Source: Leucothrix mucor DSM 2157
Lineage (GTDB): Bacteria; Pseudomonadota; Gammaproteobacteria; Thiotrichales; Thiotrichaceae
Direction: 5' to 3'
DNA length: 64,000 bases
Assembly (NCBI RefSeq): GCF_000419525.1
Contig: NZ_ATTE01000001.1
Span: forward strand, 2,092,655 to 2,156,654
Position numbers and translations under genes: made by a program. The notes under the pieces were generated by a model. That model worked only from the letters and a program-made list of their open reading frames with translations, was not told where the DNA came from and made no database searches. Shown here in pieces: positions 37,219 to 45,206 of this stretch. Positions within the stretch are counted from its first letter, which is position 1, and every line of letters begins with the position of its first letter.

Positions 37219-38645
37219 ATGAAATACTCCAAAACACCAATGTTTGCGTGACCAGCCGAGCTGATCCATAAAAGCCATACTCTTAAAATACCACAATTAC
37301 AGGCCACAAATTATTAACATTAATCTAAAATATTTTTATGTCAGACCATACTAGCAGCGCGAATGATTTTTCTACATTCCCTTTTATCTTGTTCCACTAA
37401 CTAAACGGGTACTGTGGGCAGCGCTCTTAGGGTAAATAAAGTAATTACCGTTATAAAAATCAATGTTCCAGGCACCTTCAGCATCAGCAGAATTTGAATC
37501 CGCAGACCAAATATGTAAATCCGTCACCAGGGTGTTAACGTCATTAAAGTAATTGAGGTCAACTGCTGCATTTTTATTCCCATAATTGAGCGTTGAAATA
37601 ACTTCATGTCGCGAGGGCAAGCGCCAACTCGAAATACCACAGTATCCCGCTTGATTGACGCGGGCAACGTAAGCTTCGGTATTGCAGTACGTTGATGGGT
37701 CTGTAGCTTCATACCCGGAGCAATCATCCCTCTGGCTGTTCGCATATCCTTCGCTTCCAGCATTCGTATCAGCCGTCGTGCTGTACCAGGTAAATCGGTC
37801 ATCTGAGTCATGAAGCCCCTGATCACCTACACGATTATTCATACCTGTTTTAATCTCCCAGACTAAACCACTCACATCATCCCGCACACAGCTCCAATCA
37901 GACGCTGTTGCAGGCAAGGCCTTGCCATGCTCGTCAAGCTTAGTATAAGTAAATCCCGCCACGCCATCCGTATCGTCATTAAGCGTCACATCACGTCCAT
38001 ACGCCTGATCCTGATTTGGATGCGCAGCGCAATCATCAGGCAGACTCCACCAATCCTGCGTATCGACACAACGAGTAATGCCGGTATCATTTAATGGCTG
38101 ATACAGAGAGTTAGAATAAAAGGAGGCTAAATAGCGATCCGGCCCTGACAATGCAGCGCCTATAGGAATTATTTGCTGTGGCTCTGCCCACAGGCTCGCC
38201 AAATAAGATTGTCTGTCGCCATCAACCTCATTAACACTGAAGATCAGGGACTCACCCTCTCCAGATAGCATAGGGTGTTCAATGCCGTGTTCATTGGTAA
38301 CAACTTGATGAGATGTTTGACTTAAAACGTCTTTAACAATATAGCGATTACTTTGTCTTCCCTCTGTCCAGCCAACAAAATTACCATCATCACTAATGCT
38401 AGGATTGGAAATCCTTTTTCGGCGAGGCACCCGCCGTATTTCAGTAAACGCCTCTGTCGCCACCTGGTATCTGAGCACACTATAGTTGTTGGCACGCAAT
38501 TGAATAAACGTTAGCCACTCACCGTTTTGACTCAAAGAGGGTTGCAGGAAGGGGAATGCACTCGCTAAGCGCTTGGTGAGACGGTAGCTACCGTCTAATT
38601 TCAGTTGATTTATGTTAATTGCTTGCCGACCATCACTTAGCTCCG

Positions 38646-39860
38646 CAGGGCAAACGCATGAACATAAAATAATCAATTTCAGGGCCAGGTATCCTATAAA
38701 ATGAAGATTTTTCTTCATGAGTCAGCGCTCACTCTTAGAATACATCGAACAACTCCCCGACCCTCGTCAGTCTAACAAATGCAGCCACCGCTTTAGTGAA
38801 GCCATTTTTATGGCGGTCTGCGGTATTTTGTGCGGTGCTGATGACTGGAATAGCATCGAATTATACGCAAAAACCCGTGAAGATTGGTTTCGTCGCTATC
38901 TGAAACTCCCTGGCGGTGTTCCGTCTCATGATACCTTTAACCGCTTGTTTTCATTGCTGGATCCGGCGCATTTTCATGATATTTTTATCGAATGGGTACA
39001 GGACACATTAGTACAAACGGAGTTAGCGGGTGTCATTGCGGTTGATGGGAAAACGCAACGTGGCTCCCGCGGTCACTCTGCCCCCACCAGTCATACCGTC
39101 AATGCCTGGTCCACTGAGCTGGGTATTTGTTTAGGTCAGGAGACGGTAAATGACAAGTCAAACGAAATCACGGCAGTCCCTACCTTGCTGGAAAAGCTGG
39201 CGATTAAAGGGTGCTTAGTGACGGCGGATGCAATGAGCTGTCAAAAGAAGATTGCGAGTCAAATTGTGAAGCAGCAAGCGGATTACCTATTAGCGGTTAA
39301 AAAGAACCAACGGAGTCTGTATAACGCCATCGATACTCACTTTATGGGTTATTGGGCACAGCATCCGGAGGACTCACCGACTGATCCAGCGTTCAGTGTG
39401 ATGACGGATGCGAAACACCACCGTCAGGAGTATCGCCGTTGTTCGGTGCAAGACGCTTCCGGGTGGCCGGCACTCAAGAGCTGGGGGCTAAAACGGTTGC
39501 CGCAATTCAGTATGATCGGGAGGTAGGCGAAAAGAAAACCAGTGATATTCGTTACTTTGTGAGTAGCCGGGTGATGTCCGCCGAGGCGGTACTGATCGCC
39601 AGTCGCCAGCACTGGCAGGTGGAGAATAATCTGCATTGGGTGTTGGATGTTGCTTTCAATGAGGATCAATCCCGCGCTCGGCAGGGATTTGCCGCTAAGA
39701 ACCTGGCCACTGCCCGACAAATTGCGTTGAATTTACTTAAACAAGATACGACGATTAAGCTAGGCATCAAAAATAAACGGAAAGGCTGTGGCTGGAGTGA
39801 GAAGTACTTATGCCATATTCTGGGACTGATTGTTTGATTTATGTTCATGCGTTTGCCCTG
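38646..39860 (+). mobile_element. ISAs1-family insertion sequence, 1,215 bp
   Basis: The ends are perfect 23-bp inverted repeats starting CAGGGCAAACGCATGAAC. The element is flanked by a 10-bp direct duplication CTTAGCTCCG (38636-38645 and 39861-39870). Length, duplication size and transposase type all fit the ISAs1 family. It is inserted in a propeller gene in the opposite orientation to that gene. The transposase is frameshifted (see separate entry). Confidence 0.95.
38717..39837 (+). pseudogene. ISAs1-family transposase, frameshifted
   Basis: A DDE transposase in two frames: 38717-39526 gives 269 residues and the frame beginning near 39439 continues to 39837. The first part has YIEQLPDPRQ at the start, VDGKTQRGSRG near 115 and VTADAMSCQ near 171; the second part has the C-terminal block DIRYFVSSR, HWQVENNLHWVLDVAF and IALNLLKQ. 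A single-base change around the GGGGGCTAAAACGG stretch near 39480-39495 would restore a normal single reading frame of about 370 residues. Family members normally have one frame, and no classical slippery heptamer is present, so this is more likely a mutation or a base-calling error than programmed frameshifting. Its start codon overlaps that of the outward-reading fragment on the other strand. Confidence 0.85.
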
Positions 39861-40303
39861 CTTAGCTCCGTTTGCCAAGAAGCAACCGTGCCCTGCCTAT
39901 TTAGGGTGACGTGTAAGTCATCTTGCTCATTGTCAGTAAGTTGAAGAACCTGCTTGCTACCGTTCAGTAAGGCATATATTTCATATTTACTGCGTGGGCT
40001 TTCCTGCATAGAAAATACAATCACATTGCCCGTATAGCTGCAGGCAACTGATTGGATTTTACGATTATTGGCAATGCCAAACGCCGACCGGGAAGTGCCG
40101 GCATTTAAATCGTAAACGTTAATACCCCACTTACGAATATCTGTTGGAGTATGTACTACATTACAAAGCACCCCGGACATCAGAACATTAGGGGCTTCAT
40201 CAACAGCAAACGCGCCTGAAGGGATTATTAGACTAAGGAACGGGATCAGTACACCAACTAACCCTCTTTTGTAGATAACCATCGAGACTCCTGCTTTGGA
40301 CTA

Positions 40304-40810
40304 TTAGCGCACCATACGAACAAAGTCAGCTGAGCTGATATCATTGATAGAGATGCCCCCGCTATCAGGATGGAAAAACCATGCCGCCATTCGTTGCTCA
40401 TGATAAATGTAGGGAGATGAGCTCCATAAGAAAGCGCCAATACTATGAGGCGTGCCTGGAAAGACCACTGTGTTAATCGAAGGGCTAAAGCATGCTACTT
40501 CTGAAATACTCTCCAGCTCTTTGATATTAGGCAGCCGCCAAGTACCATCAGATAATGCAAGTGCGGCAGGCCAATCATATTGGGCTGCGATACCAGTACA
40601 GACTGTTCCATTCCAAGCCCGCCCTTCAGGACACCGTTTCCATATCAGCCCCGTCACATTATCTCTTACTTCTTTTCCATCCAGCAAAAAATCATAGCGA
40701 CTTAGCGGTGTACTACGCGCCATATGCTCATTACAACCTTGGGTAGCAGCCAGAGCAACTTGCCCTGATAAACCCGCAACAAATACAAACCATATGATGA
40801 CTTTGTGCAC
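40304..40810 (-). CDS. Small secreted DUF1566 protein
   Basis: A 168-residue protein starting at GTG 40810 with a strong AGGAGG site at the right distance. Signal peptide about 1-22 (GLSGQVALAAT). A single DUF1566 domain: DNVTGLIWKRCPEGRAW near 49, WRLPNIKELESISEVAC near 91 and FLWSSSPY near 127, ending DFVRMVR; it lacks the terminal GG seen in its paralogues. It lies directly upstream of the interrupted propeller-DUF1566 gene (21-base gap), so the small DUF1566 gene precedes the large one here, whereas at 34407 and 32148 the small gene follows a large one. Confidence 0.8.
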   Translation of the reverse strand: MHKVIIWFVFVAGLSGQVALAATQGCNEHMARSTPLSRYDFLLDGKEVRDNVTGLIWKRCPEGRAWNGTVCTGIAAQYDWPAALALSDGTWRLPNIKELESISEVACFSPSINTVVFPGTPHSIGAFLWSSSPYIYHEQRMAAWFFHPDSGGISINDISSADFVRMVR

Positions 40811-40884
40811 TTTTTCCTCCTCTAAAGCAAGGTCATTACTTACCTACTGAATGAGGCACTACCCGAATAGTCCGGGGAAGGTGT

Positions 40885-40936
40885 ATAGCTAACCGTATTA
40901 CCCGCAACACCGTGCTGCGGTTGACCGGTTAGCTAT
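40885..40936. repeat. Palindromic hairpin in intergenic DNA
   Basis: Perfect 11-bp arms ATAGCTAACCG and CGGTTAGCTAT flank an inner 5-bp stem CCGCA/TGCGG around a short loop. It lies upstream of the small DUF1566 gene, between divergently oriented genes. A terminator is unlikely because no T-run follows; a leader structure or small mobile palindrome is possible. Confidence 0.55.
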
Positions 40937-40952
40937 GAACGCTTCACCCAAA

Positions 40953-41103
40953 TCAATCATCCCCATATAGGAAGCCAATATTTCGGAATACCCCACCAAG
41001 GCCATCCGGAGCAATTACTGACACGGCATACCGAGTCCCAGCAATACCCAGCAGACGATAAATGGTTTTCGCCCCTAATGAGTCGGCGACAGACCCTGCT
41101 TAG
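40953..41103 (-). pseudogene. Ghost of the propeller-protein tail domain
   Basis: On the minus strand the frame ending at TGA 40953-40955 reads VADSLGAKTIYRLLGIAGTR and then YAVSVIAPDGLGGVFRNIGF before its stop. This matches the extreme C-terminus of the proteins at 17120 and 20689 (RLLAATGNQFTVSMISPDGQ and so on). Upstream, the frame is closed by a stop near 41101. The rest of that gene is gone, so this is the 3' remnant of another propeller-family member. The surrounding 40811-41264 interval holds no other gene; the promoter of the plus-strand gene at 41265 must lie at its right end, which is AT-rich. Confidence 0.75.
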
Positions 41104-41264
41104 TCACTACCTTTTCCTAATAAAATAGCATAGATATGAATACTGGTTTGATTAAAAAAACAACCTTGTTAGTATTTTTTATATAGGTTAGTATCTTGTC
41201 TTAAATACATATATAAGCATTTTTGGGCGATAAGCCCTGTCCTACATGAGTAGAGGAGTTCTAG

Positions 41265-42809
41265 GTGCAAAAGTTGTTACTCTGTTTGTTTTTCGTACTA
41301 TTCACATTCAACCTTTCAGCTGACTCATCACTCGATGACCCCCGCAGTCAGATCAAAATAACGTCTTTCTCAAGCATTGCTAAAACAACACCAACTGAGC
41401 AAGGCTTGACATCTGAAGCTCCACTCTTACAAGCTCAAGCGAGCGGATTACTTCCTGAAGAAATTGGAGGTTATGCTTGCAACGTTTCACACACACCAAA
41501 TGATGAAGTGAAATGGTCGATAAACCTCTATAACCTCAACAATGGCCTTCACAGTGTAAAAACCATTTTCAGCACTAATAAAAATAAGAATATTCAGTCG
41601 GTTGCCTGCACTCCAAACGGGCGCTACATATTATTTTCGATGAAGGATAGCCCGCGAGGGGACTACGAAATATATAGCATGGATCTAACAGACACCGAGG
41701 TCGTTCAACTCACAACAAATGATACCGACGACGTTGATGTCACCATGAGTGAAGACGGCTTTACCAGAGCTTGGCAGAGTCGGCTTTCAGATGGTCGGCA
41801 AGCAATTAACCTGCGAACTTATTCGTCACCAACAGATTACTCCGATAGAACCTTAGCGAGCGCCAGCCCTTTTGTTCAACCCTCTTTAAGCCCAAACGGT
41901 GATTGGCTTGTACTTCTACAGTTAAAAAATAACTTTATTCTGAATCGATATAACATCAAGAGTAATAGCTGGTTAAGCATCAAATCAGTTCCCAGAAGAA
42001 TTAAAATGTACCACCCCACTATTTCAGATGATGGCAATAAGGTTGGCTGGCTGGAACGCAAGAATCAATCACTCTTTTTTATGAAGGATATTGAAAATAA
42101 CTCAGCTCAAATCGTTCTCAATATTCCAACGGGTATTTCCCACCCGACGATTTCTCACGATGGAAAATGGCTGTCATATGGCGTTAATGATGAAGAAGGC
42201 GGGAAGAGCCAGCTCACTTATCTGGCATCTGGCGAAACAGTACAGTTAGGTGACCCTCTTAGTTCTGGAGGTCGCTACTTGGCAACTAGTTGGATGGGAA
42301 GGTTTGTTACTGAGGATGGTAGTAGCAATGGATACGGTGGCTGCGTAACAATTGGTATGCCTGAGGCTGGTACAAGAGCTTACTTCGACTCATCAAGTAG
42401 TAGCAAGTCAAGAACATACTTAGAAGTGACAGAACTAAACGAAAAGTTCATTGATTTAGAACGTTATGATTCAACTGAAGTTTTGTATGAAAGGCGGTTC
42501 TTAATACAATCAAACCAGCGGTATCAAACACACCTTAAAGTTACTAATCTTTCGACTGGTCTGTCATATAAAAGTGAAGATTCTCCTCCAATAAGAGATT
42601 ACAAGTGGGGTCTCGTATGCTTAGGTCAAAAATTCGATGACGCGGAGGTTGCGTCTATTAATACACAATTCAATGGCTACAAAACGGTGGTCTTCCTACA
42701 TACAGAAGATGGTGAGACTTTTCCAATACGTAATGACATTTCAACAGGCATATATACTGACCACCTTCTATGGATCGACCAAGTTGATATCAGTGAATAT
42801 GGTTATTGA
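41265..42809 (+). CDS. Secreted beta-propeller protein with a distinct C-terminus
   Basis: A 514-residue protein on the plus strand, starting at GTG 41265 behind a GAGGAG site. Signal peptide about 1-19 (FTFNLSAD). A linker is followed by the shared propeller module (about 68-350: CNVSHTPNDEVKWSINLYNL, IQSVACTPNG, FSMKDSPRGDYEIY, DDVDVTMSEDG, QSRLSDGRQA, FVQPSLSPNGDWL, HPTISDDGNKVGW, GISHPTISHDGKW, RYLATSWMG). The final 160 residues do not match the tail domain of the other members and I cannot assign them; they contain Ser-rich, beta-rich sequence. It is the only member on this strand. Its direct neighbour downstream is insertion-sequence debris. Confidence 0.83.
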   Translation: MQKLLLCLFFVLFTFNLSADSSLDDPRSQIKITSFSSIAKTTPTEQGLTSEAPLLQAQASGLLPEEIGGYACNVSHTPNDEVKWSINLYNLNNGLHSVKTIFSTNKNKNIQSVACTPNGRYILFSMKDSPRGDYEIYSMDLTDTEVVQLTTNDTDDVDVTMSEDGFTRAWQSRLSDGRQAINLRTYSSPTDYSDRTLASASPFVQPSLSPNGDWLVLLQLKNNFILNRYNIKSNSWLSIKSVPRRIKMYHPTISDDGNKVGWLERKNQSLFFMKDIENNSAQIVLNIPTGISHPTISHDGKWLSYGVNDEEGGKSQLTYLASGETVQLGDPLSSGGRYLATSWMGRFVTEDGSSNGYGGCVTIGMPEAGTRAYFDSSSSSKSRTYLEVTELNEKFIDLERYDSTEVLYERRFLIQSNQRYQTHLKVTNLSTGLSYKSEDSPPIRDYKWGLVCLGQKFDDAEVASINTQFNGYKTVVFLHTEDGETFPIRNDISTGIYTDHLLWIDQVDISEYGY

Positions 42810-42832
42810 TATTCTACTAGCTAGGTAATCGA

Positions 42833-43174
42833 GTATGCGTTCACGCCTAATCTAGCGCTCTACGCACAATTATGATAGATTTTCAGTCATTCAACTGACT
42901 ATGGATGATTACTTAATGGAGATCAGTGGGATTGCAGATAGCGTTACCTCGCTGAATGAGGCCAGACAGCTCCAAAGCGCCCTCAACGGATTCTCCGGAA
43001 CAACGTCATCAGCGCAAGAAACGGCCTAAGCCATCCCGAAGTAAAGGGGCGCAACCGGGACATAAAAACACGAACGCACCCTATTGCCGGACGATCAGGT
43101 GATACCATCCATCGCTACTTTCCTCTCTCACGCTGCCAGTGTGGTGGCGTCGTGACGCCAAACGCTCAACCCAC
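42833..43174 (+). mobile_element. Truncated IS66-family remnant (left end and transposase 5' part)
   Basis: It begins with the same terminal sequence (GTATGCGTTCACGCC) as the IS66 copy at 45072 and then follows it closely through the transposase start ATG 42916 and the N-terminal coding region. About 110 bases between the start region and the Ser/Asn-rich segment are deleted. Similarity to the 46765 copy stops at CCCAC 43174, where IS630-type sequence begins. No complete frame remains. Confidence 0.85.
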
Positions 43175-43600
43175 CTAACGTGCCCTGAGACGACTTTTTT
43201 CCGGTAAACTGCTCCAGGTCTGCTTTGGCTAATCCGAGTTGCTGGGGTTGCTTATCCAGTACTTGCTTCAGATAAGTGACTTCGTCATCGTTATAAATCA
43301 TTGGGCGTCCGCTTCGGGGTTGGTCATACAAACCGGTAAGGCTCTTCTGATGCCAGCGGTCAACCCAGGCACTCACTCTATCGCGGTGTGATTCGAGCAA
43401 CCGACTAATATCAGGAATTTTGTACCCGCGATTACTCAGTAAAATAGCGTGAGATCGCTGCCGGACACGGTGATTCGTGTGGGTCTGGTAAACGCGTGTG
43501 AGCGCCTTTTTGTCCTGTGGGGACAGTGGGTTGACGTATTTCAAGGTCGCCTCTTTCAGAAGACGGTAAATAAAGGCTATTTTGCCACAGAATTTATAGT
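43175..43600 (-). mobile_element. Truncated IS630-family element, transposase N-terminal part
   Basis: On the minus strand, ATG 43544 opens a transposase fragment of about 123 residues. Its helix-turn-helix is of IS630/Tc1 type: RVRQRSHAILLSNRGYKIPD (about 26-45), then VSAWVDRWHQKSLTGLYDQP and a GRP block. The last residues of the open frame (to 43128) come from antisense IS66 sequence, so the element was cut at 43174/43175. The DDE catalytic domain is absent. The right end near 43600 is approximate. A much more decayed copy of the same 5' region lies at 25132. Confidence 0.8.
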
Positions 43601-43697
43601 TGAGTACTTATTACTATTCGCCTGAACTCTGAAGTGGTGTAAACTTTAATTATCCACCATTGCACTTAAACAGCTATTCAAAAGGAGCTCTTATGTC

Positions 43698-44834
43698 ATG
43701 TATAAGTTTTCTATTGCCTCAATTATAAAAAATGAATCTCCATACATACTAGAATGGATTGCTTATCATCTATCGATTGGGGTTGAGCACTTTTATATTG
43801 CTGACAACTGTAGTGACGATGGTCAATATCAGCTTCTTGAAGCACTACAAGATTTAGGTATAGTAACATTATTTCACCAAGAAAACTTAGAATCAAAAAG
43901 CGCTCAGGTAACAGCTTATAATAAAATTATTAAGATGACTTCTCATACATCCAAATTGGTCGCATTCATTGATGGTGATGAGTTTATCACTATTCGCAAC
44001 GTTGAAAGATTTGAAGCTCGTTTAGACTCTTTAATAAACGATGATCTTTGTGGAGCTATAGCTATAAATTGGAAAACATTTGGCTCGTCTGGGAAAGAAA
44101 GATTCGAGGAAGGATTGGTTATTGAGCGATTTCTGCATTGTGGTAGTAATGAATATAGAGGAAACAGGACAATAAAAACCATATCAAAACCTACTTTCGT
44201 GAAAAGACAGATGATTCATCATGCAATTTTAAAAAAAGGCAGGTATGAACATATTTCGTTGGATGGGGTCACATTTGAATCCGGCGATAGACAAGGACCC
44301 AGAACTACTAATTTTAGCTATGATGTAGCTCAAATAAACCACTACGTTGTTAAATCTAAAGAAGAGTTTATTACTAAAAAAATGAACCGAGGTTGTGCGA
44401 ATAGAGGTAAAGAAAAAATTAAATTTCTACAATATTTTAATAAAAACGATGTAAATGATGAATATTGCAAAATTGCGAGCAATCTTGCTCCACAGGTCAA
44501 AAGTGTCATCAATGAATTAAATGAATCGTTATCTAGATTGGGTTATTTTTCAGATTTTATTTTTAGATTTGACCGTAAAGGTGATGTTTTTTTTTCAGGC
44601 TGGGTTAAGTTCAAAGACAGGGAACAATCAGCTAAGTTGAGAGTTTTGATCGATGGGTGTTATGAGTTTTACTATGACGCAAATATCCTAAGGCCTAATT
44701 TACTTGAATCAAGTGGTGGTTCTTTTGGAAATTATGGATTTAACTTTAAGCTACAGCACATCCCAGAAAAAAGCATTATTATTAGTGTGAAAAGTAATCA
44801 CTCTAAACCAATATATTCATATGAAAAAAGCTGA
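43698..44834 (+). CDS. Glycosyltransferase of GT92/GT2-like type, possibly 3'-truncated
   Basis: A 378-residue protein. ATG 43698 is preceded by AAGGAG about 11 bases upstream; an overlapping out-of-frame ATG at 43693 is ignored. The N-terminal domain opens with IASIIKNESPYILEWIAYHL, then GVEHFYIADNCSDD, and has the DxD-type motif FIDGDEF near residue 93: the pattern of GT92 (DUF23) and related GT-A enzymes that use KNE..Y..EW. The last 100 residues form a separate beta-rich domain. The stop codon TGA 44832-44834 overlaps the first bases of a 30-bp terminal inverted repeat, so the original C-terminus may have been removed by that insertion. The sequence is clearly more AT-rich than region 1 or 3, suggesting acquisition from elsewhere. 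Confidence 0.75.
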   Translation: MYKFSIASIIKNESPYILEWIAYHLSIGVEHFYIADNCSDDGQYQLLEALQDLGIVTLFHQENLESKSAQVTAYNKIIKMTSHTSKLVAFIDGDEFITIRNVERFEARLDSLINDDLCGAIAINWKTFGSSGKERFEEGLVIERFLHCGSNEYRGNRTIKTISKPTFVKRQMIHHAILKKGRYEHISLDGVTFESGDRQGPRTTNFSYDVAQINHYVVKSKEEFITKKMNRGCANRGKEKIKFLQYFNKNDVNDEYCKIASNLAPQVKSVINELNESLSRLGYFSDFIFRFDRKGDVFFSGWVKFKDREQSAKLRVLIDGCYEFYYDANILRPNLLESSGGSFGNYGFNFKLQHIPEKSIIISVKSNHSKPIYSYEKS

Positions 44835-45206
44835 GGGTGTTCAAAATTCTGTGTCAGCGGGTGTATTGGTCAAGTGAATCCTGACACATTAATTTCAAAT
44901 TCCAGGGGTGCCAAATCGCCATTAGCTGTAAAACTCCAGACCTGATCTGACAGTTACCAATTTTCAGGAGGTGTCTGTCAGGTTCGGTTTAGTTCACAAA
45001 CTTTTCTTTCCAGGTCGATTTCCCATCGACTAATGTCTGCATGCAATCGTTCAAACAACCAGCTCAGGCACGTACGCGTTCACGCCTAATCTAGCGCTCT
45101 ACGCCTGATTGTGATAGATTTTCAGTCATTCAACTGACTGTGGATGATTGCTTAATGGAGCTTAGTGAGATTGCAGATAGCGTTACCTCGCTAGATGAGG
45201 CCAGAC

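Larger units (their letters stand above)
37384..40282 (-). pseudogene. Propeller-DUF1566 gene interrupted by an ISAs1-family element
   Basis: The 5' part (40282 to 39861) has an AGGAG site, a signal peptide (IPSGAFAVD), and the first blades of the propeller (CNVVHTPTDIRKWGINVYDL, IQSVACSYTG). The 3' part (38645 down to 37384) continues with DGRQAININ, QPSLSQNGEWLTFIQLRA, NPSISDDGNFVGWTE and a DUF1566 domain (WSCVRDDVSGLVWEIKT, CGISSWRLPSRHEV). Removing the element and one copy of the 10-bp target duplication joins 422 + 1,252 bases into exactly 558 codons with no stop inside, giving a 557-residue protein (TELS joined to DGRQ). The insertion is therefore recent. The 3' piece now has its own ATG at 38718, inside the element. 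Confidence 0.92.

Noticed and set aside
39430-39530. Programmed ribosomal frameshift in the ISAs1 transposase
   Set aside because: No slippery heptamer of the X-XXY-YYZ type, and family members use one frame.
40811-40880. Possible DUF1566-like ending (IRVVPHSVGK) upstream of the small DUF1566 gene
   Set aside because: Similarity limited to about five residues; too weak to call a ghost.
13524-42809. Polymorphic toxin or contact-dependent inhibition system
   Set aside because: No small immunity genes, RHS/YD repeats, toxin motifs or two-partner secretion genes; partner domains are enzymes, lectin-like or adhesin-like.
44863-45071. Short helical open frame on the minus strand (FERLHADISRWEIDLERK) as a gene
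   Set aside because: Only about 30 codons, no start site or ribosome site; most likely debris inside the inverted-repeat element.
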